A stretch of DNA of 64,000 nucleotides from Gymnopilus junonius (taxonomy: Eukaryota; Basidiomycota; Agaricomycetes; Agaricales; Galerinaceae): assembly GCA_015501075.1 (NCBI GenBank), contig JADNYJ010000157.1, positions 24,279 through 88,278 on the forward strand, written 5' to 3'. Each line of letters starts with the position of its first letter. Position 1 is the stretch's first letter. Below, one piece after another: positions 1 through 11,226 of the stretch. Position numbers and translations under genes: made by a program. The notes under the pieces are model-generated. The model did no database searches. It saw only the letters and a program-made list of their open reading frames with translations, and had not been told where the DNA came from.

Positions 1-867
1 CTTCTACGCCATCTCCGTGATGACAGTCAATGTCAATGTAGAGAACGCGAGGGTACGTCCGAAGAAGCTCCAGGACGCCTAGGACGATGTCATTGATGTA
101 GCAGAACCCGGAAGCCTCTCGTTTTTTGGCGTGATGTAGTCCACCGGCCCAGTTTATTGCAATGTCGGCGGCTCCGCTTGTTATACGTTGGGCTGCTCCT
201 ACAGGAAAGGACAAGGAATGATTCAAGAGGAAAAAAACAGTGGGAGTGACTGGCTGAACGCGTACCGATCGACCCTCCTGCCGATATTGAACAAAACTCA
301 AAAAGTCCATCGAATGCTGGGTTATCTTCACCGACAAGAACTATGGAGAGCAGTTAATTGAGAAAATGTAAAATTACAGCGCAGGGCAGTAACAGACACG
401 CTCAGCAAGGAAGCGATGCTGCTCTTCTGCATAAAGGAAAAGAAGAACGTACACCGCGTCCCAGAATACGTCAACTTGTCCGCCGTCTCAGGCGTTACAT
501 TTGTCAGAAAGTGGACGTACTCGTCCGTGTGGAACGAGGACATCACCTCCGGCGACGCTCGCTTGGGTTTCTAAGAAAAGCCCACACCGATCCAAGCACA
601 AAAATCAACACCTTTACCCCAGACCCAAAGAACACCCTATAGAGCTCACCAAAATGTGCATCTTATCCAACATCCCATAAGCAGTGACCAAATCATGCGT
701 AACTCGTATTCGGTGTGGCTTCATAGGGTGACCCAATCCGTAGGTGTAGGCCCCAACGTCGGCTGCAAAGAAAGAAATTTCGACAGGACTTTAGCTCCAC
801 TCATCCTGAAGGAAAAGTACAAAGATCGCGTACAATCATAGTAGTATGCCACCTTCCTCTTTGACAT
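1..867 (-). CDS. Class I histone deacetylase (Rpd3/Hos2 family), 5' part
   Basis: Zinc-dependent lysine deacetylase acting on histone tails in nuclear co-repressor complexes (family knowledge). Five coding exons read on the minus strand: 834-867, 650-762, 453-570, 266-340 and 1-198, the last cut by the window edge. Spliced, the protein starts [11 protein letters not shown], continues with the family block [12 protein letters not shown], then [33 protein letters not shown] and [11 protein letters not shown], and ends in [13 protein letters not shown], which contains the paired active-site His residues. All introns are GT-AG and phases agree across every joint. The start is the first ATG in frame, directly before the conserved N-terminus. 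The C-terminal half of the catalytic domain lies outside the window, so Rpd3-type and Hos2-type cannot be separated with confidence. Confidence 0.95.
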
Positions 868-1137
868 TGCTGATGCTAAATGTCGTGGCCGTCGCTGTCG
901 GGAACGATGAGTAAGGTAAGAAAATGGAATACCCTTCTGCTCGCCGTTCCGCACTGAGTGTAATTACAAGTCACGTGATACCAGTTCATTTACTCGGTCC
1001 GGCAACCCAGACTCACTCTCAGTCTGAACTTCTGCCAAAGCTTTTGAACGTCCTGCGCTCAAGTAACACTACAAGACATTATAGTATACAGTACACAAGT
1101 AAACGACAATGATAAATAGCCAAGACATCTTTCCACA

Positions 1138-2732
1138 TTAGTGTAACCTCGCTTTCTTCCTACTTGAACCCCCTCCAGAACCATAAGGATTCCCGCCACT
1201 CAAGCTCGTAAAACTGGCTGAACTACCGGGCTTCGATTGCGTCTGGCCAAATGGTGCGCCGATCATCCCATGCGCACCCTGATGGGACGTGTTCTGCGGT
1301 ATTGGAACCATTGAAGGAGCTTCGTCCTGGGTTATGCGACGATGAGGTGGGATTTGATGTGATACTGCTGTGTGGAAGGCACTGCGATTCAAATAGTCAT
1401 GAGCTTAGGGGGGAGGAAAGAGAAAATTAGACATACTTCCAAGTCGGCTTGGGATCTTCTTGGAACCATTTATGCCGCAGAGCATCCTTGGCTGTTAATC
1501 TTGTCTCCGGATCGTAAATGAATAGTTTTTGAAGGAGGTCGAAAGCAGCCATATTACCCGTTCTGGCGTGGGTCCAATCATATAAACGATTCTGAAAGCT
1601 GGTAAAAGAAGGCCGGTCAGCGAATGAAAGAGGTCAAATAATACGGAACCCCCACTGGTCGAGACGTTTCATGTTCTGATATTCTGGCATGTCCATTAGG
1701 CTTGGCCAATCCTTCTCTAAATTCAAATTCCAACGAAATAGGGTCAGCGACAGGTTCGAAGGAATGCAACAGAGCGCCACAAACCATCCGGTGTTCCAAG
1801 AACCTCAAAAATCCTTAACAATTGATCCTTCTGGAATGGGACATTCTTCTTCGAATCCAATTTTGCCTCTTCACCCTTAAATATCGGTCTAAGGCTCAAT
1901 AACTCCGCCATGACGCACCCAACAGCCCAACAATCAATCGCCTTGGTATAATGTTTCGCACCCAACAACAGTTCCGGGGCACGATACCAAATTGTCACCA
2001 CCACCTTGTCGCCTGCGAAGAGGGGTTGCAGAGGCTCGTAGATGAGCCGGGCAAGCCCTAGGTCGCCAATTTTCACCACACCTTCGGAGGTGATGAGGAT
2101 ATTGGCGGGTTTGAGGTCTCGATGGAGGATGTGGCATGAGTGGAGGTAGATGAGACCATTTATCAGTTGATAGACCAGAGATTTGAGAACTGCCGCAGAG
2201 ATCGTGGCTCGTAGGGTTTGCGAGTGATGATGTATAATTTGCTGTAAAACGACGGAGGTGTGAGATAGTGCGTATAAAGCGAACTGCTGAGTTTCACAAA
2301 CCAAGAAATCATGCTCCGCGTATTCAAAAACCATGTAGATAGATTTGTCCTCCAGGATAACCTCCTTCAAGGATACTATATTCTCATGGTCAATCTCCCT
2401 ATTCAACTACAGAACCAAGTCAGCCCACGAAAATTCTACCTAAAGTAAAAGAAACGTACAGCAATCTCCCTTATCGCACTCTGACTAATCCCAGTGTAAG
2501 TAACGACGTCTCCCTCCTTATCCGGCTTAAACTTCTTAATCGCATGGACAGTATCGTCCTCCAAGCTCTGGGCCTTATAGACCCTTCCATAAGTACCAGA
2601 AGAAATAAATCCTAGGATATTATACTTGGATGCCACGGAACGGTGGTTCTGGTCCCGCTTGGCTCGGTACAACTGCATGGGGTCATGTTGGAGGATGCCA
2701 GCCGACCATTCGTCTAGCATGGTAGGAATCAA
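1138..2732 (-). CDS. SSN3: CDK8-type cyclin-dependent kinase of Mediator
   Basis: Ser/Thr kinase of the Mediator CDK8 module, which phosphorylates RNA polymerase II and transcription factors with cyclin C (family knowledge). Six exons: 2460-2732, 2302-2406, 1785-2241, 1650-1716, 1438-1598 (to 1437) and 1138-1381; about 435 aa. Visible motifs: glycine loop [11 protein letters not shown], lysine in HAIKKFKP, helix [10 protein letters not shown], catalytic [11 protein letters not shown], metal site [10 protein letters not shown], then [20 protein letters not shown] and [15 protein letters not shown], and a KDALRHKWF block closing the kinase fold. The [16 protein letters not shown] insertion before [17 protein letters not shown] is typical of CDK8 rather than cell-cycle CDKs. 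The metal-binding triad is DLG, where CDK8 proteins usually have DMG. The tail (about 80 residues) is Ser/Gly/Pro-rich and disordered. The first Met was used; a second Met follows four residues later. Confidence 0.93.
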
Positions 2733-3141
2733 GACGTTAATGAGCTATCACTGTCAGTGGCTACTGAACATGGTAGGATGAGAACGAAGACTCAAGTGGT
2801 TGGAATGACCACATCATCACCGGCAGTATTTGGCAATTCAAAGCGGGTCGCAGGCATTTTCGCCAAGGGACCTGCCCTTAGTTATAAACCTCGTGACTAA
2901 TATTCTCCCAACGCGTCGAGCACGATACGCGTCTCATCAGTCCAGTTGAGACAAAGAACAGAAATTAGCATTCAGGTTTATATGAAGTTATGAGAAGTAC
3001 ATTTGTTTGCGCTGACAGGCAGCTATTCTATAAATTCTCTGTAGTTATCATCCCCATACAGGCTCGATGATGTTTTATGTCGACTTGAAAATTTATCAAT
3101 GTACATTTCGCCATTCTCGTCAATTCCAATCACAGCCAGGG
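2733..3141. other. Intergenic, upstream of CDK8-type gene
   Basis: No reading frame, RNA gene or repeat that I can support. The stretch next to 2732 should hold the kinase promoter. Confidence 0.5.
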
Positions 3142-3972
3142 TCAAAAAAGTTTCAGGGTTAGCGTCCTCCGCAAACCGTTCTTCGTTCTGCCTCTGTGAG
3201 GGATGGCACCTTGTCCGTGGACAAATAAGAACGACAACTCATTTGGATCATATCTGAGTCTGCACATGTTTAGATCACCATTGGCAGAAATGGACATAGT
3301 GGTGCACAGTCCAAGATCCGTAAATGCTTTGCCGGTAAGCCAGACTTGCTTCAATTTGTTGAACGAGGTCGCCAAATGGGTCTCTGGCATCTCCGTCTGA
3401 CGCAGTCGACTGTTTGAGTAAACAAAATGTCGACATCATTGATGTGGCAGTTCAGTGTGAGCCGTTGTTCCAGAAGTGGTGCGTCATGAAGAAAGAATAT
3501 GGAAGAGGGCAGGAGGGACGATGCCTAAGTTACGTCGAAAAATATTGCTTTGCACTGAGGCACGTGGAGTTTCCAGTGCCTGCAATAGCTTTAACCCTCC
3601 TTCTTTCGATCGACTTCTTCACTTGTTCAGATTAAAACACCAGGACTTCTAGCGACGCATCCTCTTAATTTCTGGACCATTCAAAAGCGTCCAGCATCTC
3701 GGGGATGGATCTCGAGCTACATCAATGACAATCCTCTTCTGGCATTCTCGATTTTGGGCGACAGAATCGCGAGGAAGTTCGCATGCATATGCAATATTGA
3801 AGGGGAATAATGAAGATGAAGATAACTCAGAATGTATCCAATACCTAGTTTGGAATACTCCTGGCTCTATAATGGTCGGACGGAGGCTGTTGAGGTGTTT
3901 GAAAAGTGGATACCACATCAGCTGCTGGTCTGGTCCAGGAAGAAGAGCGAGGTGGTTATCTAGGATAATCAA
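3142..3972 (-). pseudogene. Relic of an F-box-like/LRR-like protein gene
   Basis: This is a decayed relative of the intact gene at 46412-48187. Minus-strand pieces match it in order: LFPFNIAYACELPRDSVAQ with RIVIDVARDPSPRCW (3649-3972) against LFPFNAVRVCTLWRDILAQ with RVVFDLSKDPTPLLD; then, in another frame around 3480-3590, CKAIFFDVT followed by a TAG stop and SSIFFLHDAPLLE against CKSITFDVT-Y and TSMFFLRDAPHLG; then LATSFNKLKQVWLTGKAFTDLG (3142-3390) against LATSFPKLSEVTLTGRGFMDLA. It is broken by the in-frame TAG where the intact copy has Tyr, by at least two frame changes, and by loss of the C-terminal third. Its position far from the other copies suggests an old dispersed duplicate. Confidence 0.75.
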
Positions 3973-5477
3973 ATGCAGTTACAAGTCGAATAATGGGCGA
4001 CATGGTTAGGGGTTCCCACCGAACCACAGGGATAGGGTTTTGCAGTACTACCAAGTCATTCGATGAGACACCTGTCAAAATTTAGTTGATAAGTAATGCC
4101 AAAGGACTGTTGCCAATGAGAAGATGAATCAGTGAGAGCATTTTAATGAGGGATAAAATTTACAACATATACACGCTGTTATGGGGATTGTGAAAGAAAG
4201 GTATTGACAAGTCTTGGTTATGGTTAACGCCAAATGACCTGCCTTGGTTCTAATCACATGATAGCATTCAGGACTTGGGCCCTCGGCTACGCTCGGTGGC
4301 TTGAACCTTGTCAATGACATCTATTCCATTCTACATGTATTGCTCAAAGTTCTGCTGGAGCCAAAGGGGAATCCTTTTGACCCGTTCATATACCCTTCAA
4401 ATCAATTCACTCGGGACAAGGAAACAAGCATCTCCAGCGAAAGTAGACCACCGAGTGGCATTACTCGCAGGGCCAAATCAGCATGCAGTTGGTTTGCTCA
4501 CCATAATCGCACCTATGGTCTTGCTATTTGGATCGGAGGCCCTTGAGTCCGCGTCAAATTCAGTTCTCGCATGCAAGCAAGCTTTCTAGCTGAGTTCATC
4601 TGTCGCGCATGGCGAAATACTGGAAATCGACACAACCGCCCGACCTGCCACGCCTGCGATATCAATCTGGCTAAGGAGGAACTGGACTGAACCTGTGGAA
4701 ACCCATGAATCCGGATTCTGACGAAATTCGTTTCGACTGGTCCTTACTTGGGCCCGATAGCTGATCCTCAGTCGCTTACTGGCAGGGCTACCAAGGGATG
4801 TGCTGCTTGGGATCCTATTTTTGACTGAGTCGTTTTCGTTAAGAATTCCTTGTGTTCAGTACTAGTGGAGCCTGGAATGGAGGAAGAGGTCATTTTCAAA
4901 GCAGTTAGCAATCGCGAAGTACGTGATGTATCAAGACCCGTCTGTGGGGATGATCTACTTGTGCAATATACTTAGGACTACGCATCAGAGCCTTGGAACC
5001 TTGGTGGAAAGAGTTTTTGGAGGAGTGCACATAGTGGTTCTTGCAAGCATGCGCGAAATTGCTTTGCGGAAGATCTCGTTTACATTCACCTCGACCGCTT
5101 CGAATCTTCACAAGCCTTTACTCAGGCGGTCTTCGATGCATTCATTGGTAGGCAGAAAATGGTTATTTTCAAACGTGACTGACATAATATTTTGTAGTAC
5201 TTCTTTATGTAGTGAACTTCACCGCGGCACTTTATTATAGATAATGTCTTGATGATGATTCGGATTTTGCGAGGACTACATATCGCAGATAGAGACCAGT
5301 CCTAGGCAACATTTTCGCTACGGAGGCTTCATAACGCAATGAAGCTCTCGTCAGCGGCTTGATCGGGATATCAGCAAAGCAATCTATCTTTAGAGCAACG
5401 CGTTACGCTCCACGTGAACTATGACAATGCACTAATTGGTGAGAATAACACGAAAAGGCCGGTTCGCACAAACCGCC
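3973..5477. other. 1.5 kb without a supportable gene
   Basis: Only short frames are present, for example 4308-4589 (+), which contains a hydrophobic run around VGLLTIIAPMVLLFG, and 4923-5240 (+). Neither matches a family I recognise or connects through plausible splice sites. The last 100-200 bases probably hold the promoter of the hydrolase gene. Confidence 0.4.
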
Positions 5478-7208
5478 ATGGTCGCTACAAGTCCGTACCA
5501 ATGCCTCACACTATCACTGCTCATCCTCCCGCCGCTCTTGATTACCACCTACTTTATGGCGGCGTTCCCAAACCCACCAGCGCCGATCTTAATACACCCA
5601 TCCTTGGCCAGCATGCCGCCCACGTCAAGATCGTGGTCAATATACCCCGAGGACTTTTACTCGAACGGAGGATATGCCACGTTTCCCAATGGAAGGGTGT
5701 GTTTTTTTGCTCTGGGTAATGCTTTGGGTTACATTTGGACGTTGTTTCGAATTTTTAGGTTCGGTATTGGCTTTTGGGTCCGGAGAAAGGCAAGAAGGTG
5801 AGTGTGTGATTGATTTCTCTTGGGCGTCATTGATTGAAACTCTGCCTTGTTCTTAATCATAGGTCGTTCTGATACACGGATTGTCAATTCCCGCTATCGT
5901 CTGGAAAGATGTGGCCCCCAGCCTGGCCGCGCGTGGCTATCGCGTTTTGTTGTACGGTGCGTTGCATTGCACAGCAAGGGTTACGTGAGAGTGCCAAACA
6001 CATTTGCTGAAAATTTCTTTTGCTGCTGTACATAGATCTATACGGGCGAGGATACTCTGACGCACCGGTGACGACTTATGATACCACATTGTATACCACG
6101 CAACTCGCATTGCTGATGCAATATCTCAAATGGGACAAGGCTAACATCGTCGGACTCTCAATGGTTCGGTTTGGTTATCTGCAACGTGTTAAGTCCCTTA
6201 CTGATTATCTGCATATTATGATAGGGCGGAGCGATCGCAGCGGCTTTTACAGCTCATTTCCCCCATCTTGTTGATGAGGGCGTTGGGCTTATCGCCTCTG
6301 CTGGGCTTATAGAAGTACGCGTTTTGCAACGTTGCTCTTGTTCATTCTGCATGTCTCATTTTATCTTGCATGTTCATCCTTTCGTGTCTGCTCTCACTCT
6401 GGTCGTCTCCTTCTGTTTCACTTTTGTTCTGAACGCCGATTCTTCTCAACGAATCGTGGATACTGCGCGTTTATTAGCCAACACATATCTCACGCACGGC
6501 CAAATTTATGTCGTCTCCCTTGGTCCAAACTTTAGTGTCCAGTAAGCCAGTACAAGTAAGTGGTCTTTTTATAGTCCATCCCTTTCTATTTTGGTCTTCC
6601 CTTCGTCCTCTTTGATGACTGTAATTAACATGCTCTCTCTGCATCTCTAGATGTACATGAGGAATCTGACGGACAGGAATGCGACCAAGGATGTCGACAC
6701 GAGTAATCCTGTTATCGAGGTATGAACACTGTTCAGCCATGTTCTCATTGCTTCTTTTTTGGCTCACATTTTCCTACCAATAAATAGATCGTGCGTCTGC
6801 AGTCGGCACACCTTCCGGGTTACAATAACGCCCTCTCGTCATCACTTCGTGATGGGCCTATTCGTGGGCAAGCTGCATCCTTCCAATCGGCTGGCTTTGA
6901 AGGTAAACGGGTATTGATCTTACACGTATGTGCCTCTTCTATTTCCGTTCAGATTCCCATCTGCTTTTAATTTTCTCGCTTTCAATATGACATGCTTGCT
7001 GATTGGGTACTTGATGAAATAGGGCACAGAGGATGTCACTGTTAACCCGAAGTACGCCGCTCAGATTGCCGAGCTCCTTCCTGCTGCTTCAAATAAGAAA
7101 ATGGTCATCGTCGATGGTGCTGGCCATGATCTCTGTGTGAGCCATTCCACGGATGTTGTGGATGCACTGAATGAGCTCTTGGACGGCCGGAGTTGGAAGA
7201 CGTCATGA
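5478..7208 (+). CDS. Alpha/beta-hydrolase with N-terminal membrane anchor
   Basis: Alpha/beta-hydrolase fold protein, substrate unknown; candidate esterase, lipase or epoxide-hydrolase-like enzyme. Nine exons: 5478-5696, 5759-5797, 5863-5956, 6036-6163, 6225-6314, 6478-6555, 6651-6719, 6788-6925 and 7023-7208; 346 aa with all phases consistent. The start ATG sits in a strong accGCCATGG context. Residues about 9-29 are a hydrophobic anchor. The oxyanion His-Gly is at 91-92 (VLIHG), the nucleophile Ser159 is in GLSMGG, a likely acid Asp289 is in GTEDVTVNP, and His320 is in GAGHDL, so the catalytic triad looks complete. The SAHLPGYNNALSSSLRDGP block before the last strands is typical of fungal single-pass hydrolases of this type. 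The 163-nt intron before exon 6 is the longest and the least certain joint. Confidence 0.88.
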
Positions 7209-8602
7209 AATGGAATGTCAAGACGAACAAAAAATTCAGCAAGTGCACAAGAAACTATGAGGAAATCTCTTGGACCTACGATTTGTGGACACTCTACGTG
7301 ACCGCATCTTCTATGGGCTGTTTTAAATTTCTTTGGCCGGATTAATTATGGGTTTTCCGTCTGCTTTATTGATTCCGCAAGACCTTGTCTGGATTGGATT
7401 GGCCATTCTTTCCCTTCATCCTCCTTTCGCTGTGTTCTGCCTGCCGAAGCAGAAGCTACTTTGGGCTATGGTCATCCTCCACCGCGACACCTCTCTTCGA
7501 TCATCACCCTACCTGAAAGCCAAAGGCACCTTTCCTCACCCCTCTTCACTTCTTCGCACCCTGCAACGGCTCGATCAAGCCCGCCACTTTCAATGGTTTT
7601 CACGCCTTTCGCCGACCACTTTCCTCTCCATTCCACCCTATCATAGCTATTCAATTATACCCCCTTCCCTAGGCTGTAGTGACGCCGCCGACGAGGATGA
7701 CAGTCACCTAGAGTATCCCCCCAGGCCAGTTCTAATATTGATTATCTATTTATTATCTTTCCCTTCTGACCATATGTGTACGTATTTACCAAGTACTCTT
7801 TGTTCTAGTCGATTATGTAGTTGCCTTTGTCACTGTTTCGTTCTCTTCACTGGTTGTGGTGCCATTTCATCTTTTTTGTTTGTAGTGTTGTTTGTTGTAT
7901 TAGCTGTACACCAACCTATGAAAGTTTCATCTTTCACTGTGTGTAAAAATAGTTGGGCTCGGAAGAGCCTTGGAGCTTGGCAACTCATTCAGCCAGCAGA
8001 GCCAGTCAAAGTACTCCGCGAAGCTTTGCAGTTTTTTTTAAAATTCTACTCCCTTCCATATGAAAATGACATCGATAATCTTTTGAAAGTGCCAGCGGCG
8101 GTTAGGCCGAAGTATCATCGGCCTTCGTCCGATTCCGAATGGTCACTGGTATCCAGACCACAAATGACTCACAAGTCAAACTTGCTCGCATCGACATCTC
8201 CTACAACCGTTCTCTCTTCTACTTTCCTCTTTCGCAAACTCGCATAGAAAAGAAAAAGAGAGCACACAGCACAGCTCTGAGCCCTCCTCCCGGCAAGCAA
8301 AATTTATCAGATAAGCGCAATCACGTGGAAAAAATGTGAGGTTTGCGGATTCTCAATCTCATTTCAATTTGGCTTGCAGTTGTGTGTTTCGACTCAACGT
8401 CGTCGCTGCTGGCCACCTGCTGTCGGCCATGAAAAGGAAGACTAGCAGCTGTGATCCAACACACAGCTGCAGCCAAACCGATCTTGGACCCACATCCCGC
8501 TCTCATCCGTCTTCCCCGCACCCCCGCACCATCCTCATTACTGACGACCCTTCTACATCTCATAGATCTCCTCAATTTACGAGCAAACATCCGCGAACAG
8601 GC
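7209..8602. other. Intergenic, hydrolase 3' flank and HOM2 5' flank
   Basis: A 915-base open frame (7333-8247, +) fills much of this stretch, but its translation is Ser/Pro/Leu/Phe-rich without domain features and looks like open pyrimidine-rich noncoding sequence (see rejected items). A run of CT-rich sequence directly precedes the HOM2 start, as in many basidiomycete promoters. Confidence 0.4.
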
Positions 8603-9794
8603 ATGCAGCACCCACCGCCGTCTTCTATTCCTGTTGGTGTACTAGGGGCTACTGGCACAGTGGGGCAGAGATTCATCACTTTGCTCGCTGCTCACCCTTG
8701 GTTCGTGATCAAGGCTCTTGGAGCTTCGCCTAGAAGTGCTGGGAAGAAATATAGAGAAGCTGTTAATTGGAAGCAGGCCCAGCCAGTTCCTAATGTTGTT
8801 AAGGATATAGTGCTTGCTGAGTGTACACCCGGTGCTTTTGAGGGATGCAAAGTTGTCTTTTCTGGATTAGATGCAGATGTTGCTGGAGAGATCGGTAAGT
8901 TTTCCTTTCTTGTGCTGGCGTTTTCGTTTGATTCGATAACCTCTAGATTCTGACCTTGTTTTCTTTCAGAGGCAGCCTTCCGAGCTGCTAATCTTGCCGT
9001 ATTTTCCAATGCTAAAAACTTCCGTCGGGATCCGCACGTACCCCTGATCGTCCCTCTCGTCAACCCTTCTCATCTCTCTATCATCCCTCAACAACAGTCT
9101 CTTTTCACGCCACCCTTAAAGCAAGGCTTCATCGTCACCAATGCCAACTGTTCGACGACAGGGTACATTATACCCCTTGCAGCACTGGAAAAGTCCTTTG
9201 GTCCCATTGAAGCAGTGATGGTCACCACTATGCAGGCCATCTCTGGCGCTGGCTACCCTGGTGTCCCTAGCTTGGATATTCTGGATAATGTGATCCCGTA
9301 TATCGGGGGAGAGGAAGAGAAGATGGAGTGGGAAACCCTTAAAATCCTCGGTGGGGTGAGCACAGATGACAAAGGCCTACTTGCATTCGACATGCACGCG
9401 AGGCATCCCCTCCGCGTGAGTGCATCATGCAATCGCGTCGCTGTCATAGACGGCCACACCGAGTGTGGTCTCCGTGCGGTTCGCTAAGCGGCCTCCACCT
9501 TCACCACAGCAAGTCCGGGAAGCTCTCGCATCTTACACCCCTGATGCGCTGGCTCTGGGGTGCCCATCCGCACCTAGACACACGATTGTGGTTCACGAAG
9601 AGCCGGACAGGCCCCAGCCAAGGCTGGATAGGTACTATCAAGACGGAGCGGGTGTGAACGTGGGGAGAGTGAGGCAGTGTCCGGTGTTGGACATCAAGTT
9701 TGTGGTGCTGGCCAATAATGTGTCCATCGGCGCTGCGACGAGTAGCATCATCAACGCTGAGTTTGCGGTGCTCAAGGGGGTTGTGCCATGTTAA
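8603..9794 (+). CDS. HOM2: Aspartate-semialdehyde dehydrogenase, with one frameshift
   Basis: Reduces aspartyl-4-phosphate to aspartate semialdehyde with NADPH, the second step toward threonine, methionine and isoleucine; cytosolic (family knowledge). Exon 1 is 8603-8894 and exon 2 starts at 8970, joined by a GT-AG intron in phase 1. Motifs: GATGTVGQ (residues 15-22, NADP-binding), catalytic Cys near 158 in [25 protein letters not shown], and [14 protein letters not shown]. At 9464-9468 one extra G (TGTGG where TGTG fits) shifts the frame so that TAA ends translation at 9487. The conserved remainder ([15 protein letters not shown], then [12 protein letters not shown]) continues in the next frame to a stop at 9792-9794. 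No intron explains this because conserved sequence abuts on both sides. The homolog match is otherwise full length (about 370 aa). A sequence error is more likely than loss of this enzyme. Confidence 0.9.
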
Positions 9795-11226
9795 GTCCTT
9801 GGCCCGAAAAAGTTGCTTAGAATTTAAAAAGTTGTACCTTACAATGACGTCTAACGAAATTACTTCATATCGGTGACGAATCTGGAAGTCTATTTCAGGC
9901 CTAGTCCTTATCCATGCATCTGACGCTACGATTGACAGGTTCTGTTTCGCCTTTCGACTCCGTTCTAACTATATATGGTCAAGTACATGCCTAAATTAGC
10001 CATGATCGACATTGACAGGCGTTATTTCGTGCCTTTCACTGCCTGTTATGGCTTCTTTCCATTTTATCCAATTCTACCCCATTTACTAACAGACCCTGAC
10101 GCTTGGCATTTGTCAACCTTCCTTCCTCGGATTTAGCATTGCAATCACATAATACTATCACTATCACATGCCTTTGAACAGTATTACAATTAGTCTAATT
10201 TAAGTGAGCGCGTTCGTCGTCTTTACTCTGTGCTTGCTGAATATTGCATCCTGATGAGTATATCCCCAATGTTTCCTCATTCGGCGGAAACTGCATAGAG
10301 TCTGCGAGCGTTGAAGATTCCGAGTCCAAGCGCTCCTCGTCCCAACTCCCAGATGTTTATCTTATCTTATCTGGCACATCAAGTCGGCCAATTGAATTGC
10401 AGGTTTAAGCACAATTCTCTACATCGCAATGGGTTAGTACATTCCGATAAGTAAAACGTATCCTTCAGAGACGCAGACAAAGCGGAATTTCCAAAAAATG
10501 CCCAGCTTAATCCTACATCCACTTCGATGTAAAGCAAAGCCGATCAACGTCTCTACTTCCGCAAATTACTCCCCTTCTCTAGGTTAAGACCATAACACTT
10601 TCAGTCCGGTTAATTCCTTCAGAAACCCTACGTCATACATCTGATGCGACACGACATTCCGAAGATCAAGTATTGATATACTGTGTCCAGCATTTCAGTG
10701 CAACATCAGGAACCAGAAGAAAGCACCGGAGGCCCGAGACGATCAAGCGTAAGGGAGCAGAGGGCTAGGAAAGTAACGAGGTCTGACGGCAGCTTTCCAC
10801 TGAAATGGAGGACCGCCAGGACAAACAATGTTCAAGTATAAATTCGAGGATATCATCATAGGTCCGGGCAAAGTCCTCTTTCACCGCGAAGAAATTCTAG
10901 AGAATCTGATTTTGAATATCTCGAGGGTTGGAGAAGGTTGATTAAGAACCAGCGTCAGCATTGGCTTAGAAGATGTTGTGATCGTCAATATCAATCCTCG
11001 GGCCTCTTCCCCAATGCAGACGTAAAAGCGAGAAAAAAAAAACCTTGCTTTGGCGCTGAATAGAGCCGTCAATCCAAAGAGGGGATTGCCCGTCTTTTCC
11101 ACTGGTAGCTTGACCTTGGCCCTTACATTAATTTATCGTGGGTAAAAAGTAGATTTCATAAAATATACGGTTACTTGTAGTCCTTTGAGTCTGACCAGCC
11201 ATCCTTACTAATTAATTTCAAACCCT
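9795..11226. other. Convergent intergenic, 1.4 kb
   Basis: This lies between the 3' ends of HOM2 (+) and the Dicer-like gene (-). Only short unconvincing frames are present, such as 10881-11102 (-). I see no tRNA, repeat or conserved motif. Confidence 0.45.

Noticed and set aside
7333..8247. 304-codon open frame between the hydrolase and HOM2 genes
   Set aside because: Composition is Ser/Pro/Phe/Leu-rich with no domain or conserved motif, it starts within 130 bases of the hydrolase stop, and it fits CT-rich noncoding sequence.
9465..9512. A possible short intron to explain the HOM2 frame change
   Set aside because: The sequence it would remove encodes conserved residues ([13 protein letters not shown]) that match the enzyme family.
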